Shown in pieces: positions 1-5,822 of a DNA stretch of 7,153 nucleotides. The notes under the pieces are model-generated. The model worked only from the letters and a program-made list of their open reading frames with translations, had not been told where the DNA came from and made no database searches. Numbering within the stretch: the stretch's first letter is position 1; every line of letters starts with the position of its first letter. Source of the stretch: a bacterium (lineage in GTDB: Bacteria; UBA9089; CG2-30-40-21); contig JASEHA010000115.1 of assembly GCA_030018795.1 (NCBI GenBank), positions 1-7,153 on the forward strand, read 5' to 3'. Position numbers and translations under genes: made by a program.

Positions 1-4
1 GTAG

Positions 5-34
5 GATGGGTGCTAACCCATCTATCCCATCTAT
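5..34. repeat. Palindrome plus 9-base tandem repeat at left edge
   Basis: A perfect 7-base inverted repeat, GATGGGT (5-11) and ACCCATC (16-22), encloses the loop GCTA. Its right arm runs into two exact tandem copies of CCCATCTAT (17-25 and 26-34). It lies directly upstream of yraN. The form resembles REP-like palindromes of the type GGATGGGT...ACCCATC that I recall from many bacterial genomes. It may also act as a weak transcript end for the gene to the left, but no T-run follows, so I call it a repeat. Confidence 0.6.
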
Positions 35-77
35 TTGACAATTGAGAGTTGACACAACACTACCATTATGGTGCAAA

Positions 78-434
78 ATGACGTATGAACGAATAAATCT
101 TGGACGATACGGTGAGGAGAAAGCGGCTAACTATCTTATAAAGCAAGGGATAAAGATATTAGAGAAAAATTATCGATGCGGGTATGGAGAGGTTGATATT
201 ATTGCTAAGGATAGGGATACTCTGGTATTTGTAGAGGTAAAGACAAGAAAAACCTCAACATATCTATCCCCTTTTTTAGCGATCAACAAACATAAACAAC
301 TCCAGATTTCAAAGGTGGCTTTGCATTATCTCCTTGAAAAAAAACTAAAAGGTATCCCTTGTAGGTTTGATGTGGTGACAGTTGTAGATGAGGAAATCCA
401 GTGGATAAAAGGTGCATTTGAACGAGGGGTGTAG
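78..434 (+). CDS. yraN: YraN / UPF0102 family endonuclease-like protein
   Basis: The product is a 118-residue cytoplasmic protein of the UPF0102 (YraN) family, which has a restriction-endonuclease-like fold; its cellular role is poorly known and its link to DNA repair or recombination is only inferred. The family hallmarks are visible: the N-terminal LGRYGEEKAANYL segment (residues 8-20), the G-E-V-D-I-I motif (37-42) and F-V-E-V-K-T-R (51-57). D40, E53 and K55 form the expected metal-binding PD-(D/E)xK-type set. I chose ATG 78 over an in-frame TTG at 42 because the extra 12 residues (MRVDTTLPLWCK) do not look like the family and 118 residues matches the usual length. There is no obvious Shine-Dalgarno site before ATG 78. 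The comM-type gene follows after a 69-base repeat-filled gap; yraN next to comM/yifB is a common bacterial arrangement, which supports the call. Confidence 0.9.
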   Translation: MTYERINLGRYGEEKAANYLIKQGIKILEKNYRCGYGEVDIIAKDRDTLVFVEVKTRKTSTYLSPFLAINKHKQLQISKVALHYLLEKKLKGIPCRFDVVTVVDEEIQWIKGAFERGV

Positions 435-490
435 GAAGCAGTTAGCTGTTAGATGGAAGAGGAGCTAACTGCTACTGGCTAACTGTTTCC
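434..490. repeat. Nested inverted repeat between yraN and comM
   Basis: Nearly the whole gap is one palindromic element. The outer arms, 434-446 and 478-490, pair over 13 bases with a single mismatch that would be a G-U pair in RNA. The inner pair AGCAGTTAGCT (437-447) and AGCTAACTGCT (463-473) is a perfect 11-base match around a 15-base loop. The left arm can therefore pair with either of two right arms. The unit GTTAGC/GCTAAC recurs three times. It may be a dispersed repeat, or act on the transcript between the two genes. No T-run follows, so a classic terminator is unlikely. Confidence 0.75.
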
Positions 491-503
491 ATGGAGTTAG
501 ACG

Positions 504-2042
504 ATGTTAGCAAGCGTAAAAAGTGGGGGAATACTGGGGATAGACGGTTATATAATCGATGTAGAGGTGGATGCCTCCCCATCCCTTCCCCTTTTTAATA
601 TTGTTGGTTTGCCTGATTCTGCAGTAAAAGAGAGTAAAGAACGGGTTAGAACAGCGATTGTTAATTCTGAGTTTATGTTTTCAGACAGCTATCGTTTGAC
701 GGTAAACCTTGCTCCAGCTGATATTAAGAAGGAGGGTGCTTCTCTGGATTTACCCATTGCCATTGGTATTCTGATGGCTACCAGGCAGATTCAGGTAAAA
801 TTTTTAGCTGACTATGTTATTATAGGAGAATTATCCTTAGATGGAAGTATCCGTCCGGTAAAGGGGAGTATTTCTATTGCTTTAGCAGCAAAGGCAGCTG
901 GTCTAAAGAGGATACTTATTCCAGAGGCAAATGCATCAGAGGCAGCGGTAGTTGAAGGGATAGAGGTATATCCGGTTAATACCCTGGTAGAGGCAGCCAG
1001 ATTCTTAGCTCAAGAATCATTGGTTAATCGGTATGAGATTGATATAAAGGAGATATTTTCTAAAAGCTTCTCTGATTGTGCTGATTTTGGTGAGGTAGGC
1101 GGGCAGGAGCATGCAAAAAGGGCTCTGGAGGTGGCTGCTGCAGGTGGGCATAATGTGTTGATGATTGGTCCGCCTGGTTCAGGTAAGACCATGTTAGCCA
1201 AGAGGGTGCCTTCTATATTGCCTGATTTTGCCTTGACAGAGGCTATTGAGACCACAAAGATTTATAGTATCATGGGTATGCTTCCCCGTGAAAAGGCGTT
1301 ATTAACTACCCGGCCGTTTCGAGCACCACATCACACCATCTCTGATGCTGGGTTGGTTGGTGGCGGTCATATTCCAAAACCAGGTGAGGTGAGCCTTTCC
1401 CATAATGGGGTGCTATTTCTGGATGAATTGCCTGAGTTTCCCAGAAGGGTGCTCGAATCCATGCGTCAGCCTCTTGAGGATGAGGTAGTAACCATTTCTC
1501 GGGCAAGTGATCGGTTGTCGTTTCCAGCAAGCTTTATGCTAATTTCAGCCATGAACCCATGCCCGTGCGGATATCTGACAGATTCGACAAAGGAATGTAC
1601 CTGTACCTCTATTCAGATACAACGGTATTTGGCAAAAATTTCAGGGCCACTGTTGGACAGGATAGACATTCATATTGAGGTGCCAAGGGTAAAATATGAT
1701 GATCTGATAGGTCAGAATCAAGGAAGATGCTCAGCTGATATGCGGCAGCGGATTGCTTGTGCCCGTAAGATTCAGCTTGAAAGGTTTAAGCCTAATGCTA
1801 TTTATACCAATAGCCAGATGAATGCAAGGCATATTAAAAAATATTGTCAGGTGAATGAAAAAGGGCAGGAGATGTTAAGGAATGCTATAGACAAATTAGG
1901 ATTTTCTGCCAGGGCATATGACCGTATCCTGAAGGTCTCCAGAACATTAGCTGACCTTGATGGCAACAGCACCATTCTTGAGTCTCATGTCGCTGAGGCA
2001 ATTCAGTATCGAAGCCTTGATCGGGAATGGTGGAAGATGTAG
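504..2042 (+). CDS. comM: YifB/ComM family Mg-chelatase-like AAA+ ATPase
   Basis: This 512-residue protein belongs to the YifB/ComM family. ComM is a hexameric helicase that promotes branch migration during natural transformation; in many bacteria the role of the orthologue is untested. Three regions are visible: an N-terminal ChlI/Lon-protease-like domain (about 1-165, with the typical LFNIVGLPDSAVKESKERVR), the AAA+ core (about 195-395) and the C-terminal Mg-chelatase domain (about 405-510). Walker A is GPPGSGKT (222-229), Walker B is VLFLDELPEF (303-312), and GPLLDRIDIHIEVP (381-394) carries a conserved arginine. The four-cysteine insert C353-P-C355 and C365-T-C367 is intact. SARAYDRILKVSRTLADLD (468-486) is the sensor-2 region. 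ATG 504 has GGAG seven bases upstream. The length is normal and no damage is seen. Presence of comM alone does not show that the organism is competent. Confidence 0.95.
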   Translation: MLASVKSGGILGIDGYIIDVEVDASPSLPLFNIVGLPDSAVKESKERVRTAIVNSEFMFSDSYRLTVNLAPADIKKEGASLDLPIAIGILMATRQIQVKFLADYVIIGELSLDGSIRPVKGSISIALAAKAAGLKRILIPEANASEAAVVEGIEVYPVNTLVEAARFLAQESLVNRYEIDIKEIFSKSFSDCADFGEVGGQEHAKRALEVAAAGGHNVLMIGPPGSGKTMLAKRVPSILPDFALTEAIETTKIYSIMGMLPREKALLTTRPFRAPHHTISDAGLVGGGHIPKPGEVSLSHNGVLFLDELPEFPRRVLESMRQPLEDEVVTISRASDRLSFPASFMLISAMNPCPCGYLTDSTKECTCTSIQIQRYLAKISGPLLDRIDIHIEVPRVKYDDLIGQNQGRCSADMRQRIACARKIQLERFKPNAIYTNSQMNARHIKKYCQVNEKGQEMLRNAIDKLGFSARAYDRILKVSRTLADLDGNSTILESHVAEAIQYRSLDREWWKM

Positions 2043-2043
2043 C

Positions 2044-2094
2044 ATCACAAGCATCCTGCTTGTGATTTATAATACTCAAGCTGAAAGCTTGAGT
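2044..2094. repeat. Twin perfect hairpins downstream of comM
   Basis: Two separate perfect hairpins start one base after the comM stop codon. The first has 10-base arms ATCACAAGCA (2044-2053) and TGCTTGTGAT (2057-2066) around the loop TCC. The second has 9-base arms ACTCAAGCT (2074-2082) and AGCTTGAGT (2086-2094) around GAA. Both share the core CAAGC...GCTTG and a three-base loop, so they look like two members of one palindrome family. A third member lies at 7133-7147. The first is followed by TTTAT, so weak terminator activity for comM is possible but unproven. Confidence 0.8.
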
Positions 2095-2098
2095 TGCG

Positions 2099-2116
2099 TT
2101 CTGAATTCTGAATTCT
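2099..2116. repeat. TTCTGAA heptamer tandem repeat
   Basis: Two complete copies of TTCTGAA (2099-2105 and 2106-2112) are followed by a partial copy TTCT (2113-2116). The tract sits just before the ribosome-binding site of the coiled-coil gene. Heptamer tracts of this kind can vary in copy number. Because it lies upstream of the Shine-Dalgarno site, changes in copy number would alter the leader but not the reading frame. Confidence 0.6.
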
Positions 2117-2125
2117 ATTAGCAAT

Positions 2126-2136
2126 AAGGAGGTGAT
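2126..2136 (+). promoter_or_regulatory. Near-perfect ribosome-binding site deciding the start at 2144
   Basis: AAGGAGGTGAT matches the anti-Shine-Dalgarno complement over eleven bases and ends seven bases before ATG 2144. An in-frame GTG at 2132 lies inside this site, so it cannot be the real start. Such an extended match suggests the coiled-coil protein is made at a high level. Confidence 0.85.
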
Positions 2137-2143
2137 AAAAAAG

Positions 2144-3160
2144 ATGCAACAATATCATCGAATCATAGGTTATACAGGTATGTTTGTCTTTGTGGCTTCT
2201 CTTGCTGTAGCCTCACCAGATGAAACAACCACCATAGAGGAGCTGCAGGCTAAGGTAGAGGCAGCGTGGGCATCAGAGGCAAGGGCTCTGGCAGAGACAG
2301 AAGCAACTGGAATTGCAGAGGCAGAGGCAGTATCTGACGCTAAGGCAGCTGAGGAGGCTCTTACTCAGGCAGATGCTATATCTAGGGCACTTTATGCCTC
2401 TAAGAAAAAGGCTTTGTCACGGGCAGAGGCAGCTATCTCGAGTGAAAAGATGGCGTTGGCTGCAGCTGAAGCGGCTCGGGCTTCGGAAATAAGTGCTAAT
2501 GTTGCTGTGGAGGATGCTAATGCTGCTGAGGCTAAGCTAAGGGCAGAGTTTGGTGTAGCCAAACAGGATGCAGAAATATCGTGGACAGAGGCTAAAAATC
2601 ATAAGCAAACTGCAGAAAAATTTCTTTCCATAGCATCTGATGCTCTGGCACGTGGCTTGACTGGAAAATCAATAGAATTTTCTACTAAGGCTAAGGCTGA
2701 GGTTGATGTGGCAAAAGCCTGCGAAGAAAAGGCAAGGTATAAAGATAGGGTAGTTGATGCGATAAAAAGAAGGATGCGACTGGCAATTGAAGCTATCTCT
2801 GCGGCTACGGCAAAGGCAGAAGCATCTGTAGAGATGACAAGGGCAGCAGAGGCAAAGGCAATTGCTCAATCTCAAGCTGCCAGGGCTGCTGAAGAAGAAG
2901 CAAAGGCAATGGTTGAGGCTGCAGAAAGGTCAGAGGCAAGGGCATTGGCTTCAGCTGAGGGATCTCGAGCCGCAGCCCGATGGGCAGCAGTCAAGATAAT
3001 CTCTGCAAGGCTGGCTCAAACAAAGGCTGTGGCTGAGGCAAACGCAGGTAAAATAGCTGAAGAACAGGCAAGGGTTGCAGTAGAAAGGGCAAGATTGGAA
3101 AGAGAAAAAGCAACCTCTATCCTGATAGATGCTCAGAAAGCAGTTAAAAGCGGTTTTTAA
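2144..3160 (+). CDS. Secreted alanine-rich coiled-coil protein, function unknown
   Basis: I do not recognise this 338-residue protein. Residues 1 to about 23 form a likely Sec signal peptide: R6 near the start, the hydrophobic stretch GMFVFVASLAVA (12-23), and a cleavage site near AVA-S or VAS-P. No lipobox cysteine is present. The rest is almost entirely A, E, K, R, S and V, with alanine roughly a third of residues, in patterns such as AEAEA and AEAKA expected of long alpha-helical coiled coils. The short motif SEARALA occurs near both ends, and its DNA repeats with it. A less alanine-rich middle part (around residues 150-215) contains the only cysteine, in KACEEK, and basic stretches such as KRRMR. 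It has no transmembrane anchor after the signal peptide. It resembles TolA-like or periplasmic filament proteins in composition only. It lies between comM and hup, with separate spacing from both. A periplasmic or cell-envelope structural role is inferred, not shown. Confidence 0.8.
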   Translation: MQQYHRIIGYTGMFVFVASLAVASPDETTTIEELQAKVEAAWASEARALAETEATGIAEAEAVSDAKAAEEALTQADAISRALYASKKKALSRAEAAISSEKMALAAAEAARASEISANVAVEDANAAEAKLRAEFGVAKQDAEISWTEAKNHKQTAEKFLSIASDALARGLTGKSIEFSTKAKAEVDVAKACEEKARYKDRVVDAIKRRMRLAIEAISAATAKAEASVEMTRAAEAKAIAQSQAARAAEEEAKAMVEAAERSEARALASAEGSRAAARWAAVKIISARLAQTKAVAEANAGKIAEEQARVAVERARLEREKATSILIDAQKAVKSGF

Positions 3161-3185
3161 TCATTATTCACTGTTAGGTTAGGAA

Positions 3186-3229
3186 CTTTGAGAACGCAAA
3201 GAAATAGAGGGAATTGCTGTGCAGTAATT
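3186..3229. repeat. Two weak inverted repeats upstream of hup
   Basis: CTTTG (3186-3190) and CAAAG (3197-3201) can form a five-base stem. AATTGCTG (3212-3219) and CAGTAATT (3222-3229) pair over eight bases with one G-U mismatch. Either could be a weak transcript end for the coiled-coil gene, an operator for hup, or chance. I see no convincing -35/-10 pair in this gap of about 135 bases. Confidence 0.3.
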
Positions 3230-3296
3230 GCTTCGCTTTTCTTTAATCTTTTGTGGTAACTTTAGCGTTTTATTTTTCTATAAAGGAGGAAATGTC

Positions 3297-3575
3297 ATGA
3301 CAAAGCGGGATTTGGTCGTAAAGATTGCCCAACAGACAGGATTGACCCAATGTGATATTAAGAATGTGGTTGAGGGTGTATTGGATGGAATTACTGATGC
3401 GTTATCAGCCGGGGATAAGGTAGAATTAAGGAATTTTGGAATATTTAAGGTGAAATCACGGAGATCAAGGGTTGGTAGGAATCCTCGCACAGGTTCAGTT
3501 GTTCCTATTGAATCCAAGAAGGTGTCTATCTTTAAGCCTGGAAAGGTAATGAAGAAAAAGGTAGAGGGTTTTTAA
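3297..3575 (+). CDS. hup: HU/IHF-family DNA-binding protein
   Basis: A 92-residue histone-like protein that would bind and bend DNA as a dimer in the nucleoid. The N-terminal helices (MTKRDLVVKIAQQTGLTQ, residues 1-18, to about 38) form the dimer core. VELRNFGIFKVKSRRSRVGRNPRTG (42-66) is the family signature; R61, N62 and P63 mark the tip of the DNA-binding arm, P63 being the intercalating proline. The C-terminal IFKPGKVMKKKV (78-89) is typical. ATG 3297 is chosen because AAAGGAGGA ends seven bases before it, and an upstream in-frame start at 3228 would add 23 residues foreign to the family. Sequence alone cannot tell HU from IHF subunits well; the protein is closest in style to HU. miaB follows after 26 bases, so the two are probably co-transcribed. 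Confidence 0.93.
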   Translation: MTKRDLVVKIAQQTGLTQCDIKNVVEGVLDGITDALSAGDKVELRNFGIFKVKSRRSRVGRNPRTGSVVPIESKKVSIFKPGKVMKKKVEGF

Positions 3576-3601
3576 TCTTTTTTTGCTTGTGGAGTTTTTA
3601 G

Positions 3602-4999
3602 ATGATTCAGAAAAAGATGGCACATATCATTACTTATGGCTGTCAGATGAATAAGTATGATTCAGATGTTATATCCCGCATTCTGGAAGAAAGTGGATAT
3701 GAGCTGACAGATGATGAAAAATGTGCCTCTCTTGTTTTGATTAACACATGTAGTATTCGTAAGCATGCAGAGGATAAGGTATTAAGTAAACTTGGGGAAT
3801 TATCAAACAGAAAAAAAGATACCCATGACTTAAGGATAATTGTATCTGGCTGCATGGCACAGCGGCTTGGTAATAAACTGGTACATAGATTTCCTGAAAT
3901 AGATATTGTTGTTGGGACAGGGATGATTGCTGAATTGCCCAATATACTTAAAGGGAATGACAACCCTATTAATCTCCCTTTGTTAAGAGGGACTAACCCC
4001 CTAACCCCCTTTAATAAGGGGGAAAAGGTTTATACAGGAGAATCTTCTTGCCTGTATCCAGAGACCCATATCAATAAAAGGGGATTGAAATCTTATGTAT
4101 CCGTCATACTTGGCTGTGATAATTATTGCTCTTATTGCATTGTGCCCTATGTACGTGGCAAACCAAGAAGCAGAAAGCCAGTAGAGATAATAAGAGAAAT
4201 AGAGTTATTGGTAAAGACAGGTCATAAAGAGATAACCCTTTTAGGACAAAATATACTTGCCTATGGACGCGATATCAATGAAAGCTTTGTCAGATTGCTT
4301 CGTGATATTCATTCTATTGATGGATTGATGAGAATTCGTTTTCTCACTTCACATCCAAGGGACATCACAAAGGATTTAATAGATGTATTTCCTGAATTAC
4401 CAAAGGTTTGTGAACATTTTCATTTACCGGTTCAATCTGGTTCTGACCGTGTTTTAAGGCTTATGGGCAGGGGGTATACTGTTGATCACTATAACAGAAT
4501 AGTAGAAGAAATTCGACGGGTATATCCATGTCCATCTATTACTACAGATTTGATTGTAGGATTTCCTGGTGAAACAGTAGATGATTTTGAAGATACTATG
4601 AAGCTGGTAAAAGAGATAGGGTTTGATACAGCCTTTTGTTTTAAGTATTCTCCAAGGGAGGGTACTCCTGCCTGTAAATTCCATGACCAGTTGCCTGAAG
4701 AGGAAAAAGCCCGAAGACTAAAAGAACTCTTAGATGTGCAAAAGGCTATTTCTCTGCAAATAAATCAGGCTCTGATTGGCAGTGTTCAGGAGGTTTTGTT
4801 TGATGAAAAAAATCCAAAGGATGGAGCCCCTCTGGCAGAGGGAGCCTCTCTGACAAATGAGTGCTCTTTACTTGGGAGAACAAGGGGTGATAAGGTTGTC
4901 GTTGTATCTACAAAGACTCACAGGATAGGAGATATTGGCATGGTAAGCATTACTGAAGCAAATAACTGGAGCTTAAAGGGAGTGTTTGTAGACGAATGA
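3602..4999 (+). CDS. miaB: tRNA-2-methylthio-N6-dimethylallyladenosine synthase MiaB
   Basis: This radical SAM enzyme adds a methylthio group to i6A37 of tRNAs reading UNN codons, giving ms2i6A. The N-terminal MTTase domain (about 6-120) has the cluster cysteines C14 (YGCQMNKYDS), C50 (NTCSIR) and C84 (SGCMAQR). The radical SAM domain (about 163-385) carries CDNYCSYC with C172, C176 and C179, followed by IVPYVRG. The C-terminal TRAM domain (about 390-462) includes LLGRTRGDKVVVV. Motifs such as LLGQN, TSHPRD, HLPVQSGSDRVL and YSPREGTPA favour MiaB over RimO or MtaB. At 465 residues it is longer than the usual 440 or so, because two repeat-derived segments are inserted in frame: PLLRGTNPLTPFNKGE (126-141) in the linker between the first two domains, and GAPLAEGASLTN (408-419) in a TRAM loop. 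All catalytic cysteines are intact, so it is probably functional. GGAG lies seven bases before ATG 3602. Its stop overlaps the next start in ATGA. Confidence 0.95.
   Translation: MIQKKMAHIITYGCQMNKYDSDVISRILEESGYELTDDEKCASLVLINTCSIRKHAEDKVLSKLGELSNRKKDTHDLRIIVSGCMAQRLGNKLVHRFPEIDIVVGTGMIAELPNILKGNDNPINLPLLRGTNPLTPFNKGEKVYTGESSCLYPETHINKRGLKSYVSVILGCDNYCSYCIVPYVRGKPRSRKPVEIIREIELLVKTGHKEITLLGQNILAYGRDINESFVRLLRDIHSIDGLMRIRFLTSHPRDITKDLIDVFPELPKVCEHFHLPVQSGSDRVLRLMGRGYTVDHYNRIVEEIRRVYPCPSITTDLIVGFPGETVDDFEDTMKLVKEIGFDTAFCFKYSPREGTPACKFHDQLPEEEKARRLKELLDVQKAISLQINQALIGSVQEVLFDEKNPKDGAPLAEGASLTNECSLLGRTRGDKVVVVSTKTHRIGDIGMVSITEANNWSLKGVFVDE
3975..4024. repeat. In-frame C-tract/G-tract palindrome inside miaB
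   Basis: Two adjacent hairpins lie in the coding frame. The first pairs TCCCT (3975-3979) with AGGGA (3988-3992). The second is a perfect seven-base stem CCCCCTT (4005-4011) and AAGGGGG (4016-4022) with loop TAAT. Between them CTAACCCC is repeated in tandem (3993-4000 and 4001-4008). The encoded peptide NPLTPFNKGE is a signature I associate with CCCCCTT...AAGGGGG dispersed repeats in other bacteria, from memory. It falls in the linker between the MTTase and radical SAM domains, where extra residues are likely tolerated. Confidence 0.75.
4823..4858. repeat. Two 18-base hexapeptide-coding repeat units in miaB
   Basis: Units 4823-4840 and 4841-4858 encode GAPLAE and GASLTN. The first includes a 15-base palindrome, CCCTCTG-G-CAGAGGG (4828-4842). 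Bases 4823-4852 match 5524-5553 in the next gene at 28 of 30 positions and in the same codon phase. The second unit has drifted at its end (ACAAAT in place of GCAGAG). It lies in a loop of the TRAM domain. Confidence 0.8.
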
Positions 5000-5688
5000 A
5001 GAATATTATTGGGAGCATATTTAATTCCTTGGTGTTAGGATTGATTGTGTTAGGTGCTGTATTTATCCTTTTAGCCAATTCTAATTGGTTCTGGGATATG
5101 ATAAGCCCTGTATTTTATAAAAAACTTATCTATAAGTATAGTGAAATGCAGGGGTTGGATCCGCTTTTAGTCTCAGCTGTTGTCAAGGTGGAATCAAATT
5201 TTCAACCCTATGCCAAATCTCCGAGGGGAGCAATTGGACTGATGCAGATTATGCCTGAAACAGGGAAGGAGATGGCAAAAAAGTTAAAAATAAAGTCTTT
5301 TACTGCTTCTGACCTGAATAATCCAGAGATAAACCTTCAGATAGGGCTTTATTATCTTGCAAGATTGAAAAAACAGTTTAACGGAGACATGTATCTTGTC
5401 TTGGCTGCGTATAACGGTGGTTCGGCTAATGTTCAAAAGTGGCTGGCTGAGAAGAAGATAGGTAAAACTCCATACATTGACTCTATTATCAGAGAACAAA
5501 GAGAGGAATCTCCTCTGGCGAAGGGAGCCCCTCTGCCAGAGAGAGCCTCTCTGGCAGAGGATGAGTTTATAGCTCAAATACCCTTTGAAGAGACTAGAGG
5601 GTTTGTTAAGAAGGTAATGTGGAATTATAGATGGTTTAAGAATGTACAGAGGGCGAAGAATATATTGCAGATAAGGGATAACAATTAA
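4996..5688 (+). CDS. Membrane-anchored lytic transglycosylase (Slt/MltE-like, GH23)
   Basis: This 230-residue enzyme would cleave murein glycan strands between MurNAc and GlcNAc, forming 1,6-anhydro ends. An uncleaved N-terminal segment (about 9-27, FNSLVLGLIVLGAVFILLA) should anchor it in the inner membrane with the catalytic domain in the periplasm. The GH23 motifs are in order: DPLLVSAVVKVESNF with catalytic E66, GAIGLMQIMPETG (78-90), NPEINLQIGLYYL (109-121) and LAAYNGG (136-142). The end of the domain, IPFEETRGFVKKV (195-207), is also recognisable. Between REQRE (166-170) and FIAQIPF lies a foreign-looking segment, ESPLAKGAPLPERASLAED (171-189), made of three 18-base DNA repeats. The active site is not affected. 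Its ATG overlaps the miaB stop (ATGA, 4996-4999), implying translational coupling. There is no obvious functional link between the two genes. The closest named relative (Slt C-terminal domain or MltE) cannot be fixed from motifs. Confidence 0.9.
   Translation: MKNIIGSIFNSLVLGLIVLGAVFILLANSNWFWDMISPVFYKKLIYKYSEMQGLDPLLVSAVVKVESNFQPYAKSPRGAIGLMQIMPETGKEMAKKLKIKSFTASDLNNPEINLQIGLYYLARLKKQFNGDMYLVLAAYNGGSANVQKWLAEKKIGKTPYIDSIIREQREESPLAKGAPLPERASLAEDEFIAQIPFEETRGFVKKVMWNYRWFKNVQRAKNILQIRDNN
5506..5560. repeat. Three 18-base repeat units forming a 14-base perfect hairpin in the transglycosylase gene
   Basis: Tandem units 5506-5523, 5524-5541 and 5542-5559 encode ESPLAK, GAPLPE and RASLAE. Bases 5530-5543 and 5547-5560 are a perfect 14-base inverted repeat around the loop AGC. 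Each arm contains CTCTGCCAGAG or its complement. The same repeat, in the same codon phase, is in miaB about 700 bases upstream. Confidence 0.85.
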
Positions 5689-5762
5689 CAGTTAATACTC
5701 GATGTTCAAGTTTTTTTTGACATGAGCGATTAGGGTAATTAGTTGCGAGAGTAAAAATTGTC

Positions 5763-5792
5763 TTGACAAACCCGACTACCTTATGCTATAAT
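5763..5792 (+). promoter_or_regulatory. Consensus sigma-70 extended -10 promoter of arsR
   Basis: TTGACA (5763-5768) and TATAAT (5787-5792) both match consensus exactly, with an 18-base spacer. TG one base before the -10 (5784-5785) gives an extended -10 element. Transcription should start near 5799, leaving a leader of about 23 bases before arsR. An unrepressed promoter of this quality would be strong, which fits a gene controlled by a repressor. Confidence 0.88.
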
Positions 5793-5797
5793 ATTCG

Positions 5798-5811
5798 TAT
5801 AATCGATTATA
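5798..5811. promoter_or_regulatory. Probable ArsR operator (14-base perfect palindrome)
   Basis: TATAATCGATTATA is perfectly symmetrical and sits just after the -10 hexamer, over the expected transcription start. A repressor bound here would block initiation. Its position directly before arsR suggests autoregulation, the usual pattern for ArsR/SmtB proteins. Binding is inferred from position and symmetry only. Confidence 0.7.
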
Positions 5812-5822
5812 GGTGTATAAAT

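Noticed and set aside
35..54. Two TTGACA hexamers (35-40 and 49-54) as a promoter for yraN
   Set aside because: No -10-like hexamer lies at 16-18 bases from either; the only candidates are spaced 12 or 20 bases away.
1010..1530. Minus-strand frames 1010-1255 and 1306-1530
   Set aside because: They lie wholly opposite the conserved comM AAA+ domain, have no family motifs and no ribosome-binding site; they are shadows.
1885..2124. Minus-strand frame across the end of comM and the hairpins
   Set aside because: It is the antisense of comM and the palindromes, with no recognisable protein features.
2669..2875. Cysteine- and arginine-rich minus-strand frame
   Set aside because: The composition is the complement of the alanine-rich gene and gives no independent evidence of coding.
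3228..3296. Longer start for the HU protein
   Set aside because: The additional 23 residues are not like HU and the AAAGGAGGA site fits ATG 3297.
3278..4684. Minus-strand frames opposite hup and miaB (3278-3517, 3643-3963, 4454-4684)
   Set aside because: All are antisense to well-supported conserved genes.
5506..5560. Tandem repeats read as a CRISPR array
   Set aside because: The units are 18 bases, directly adjacent without spacers, and are in the coding frame.
5284..5577. Minus-strand frame opposite the transglycosylase
   Set aside because: The GSLWQRGSLRQR repeats in it are only the reverse strand of the 18-base units.
5699..5727. Terminator after the transglycosylase, using the T-run at 5712-5719
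   Set aside because: The T-run lies in the loop of an imperfect inverted repeat and not after a GC-rich stem, so it does not fit an intrinsic terminator.
5763..5822. Longer start for ArsR at TTG 5763
   Set aside because: That TTG is the start of the -35 box and the extension covers the -10, so it would not be transcribed.
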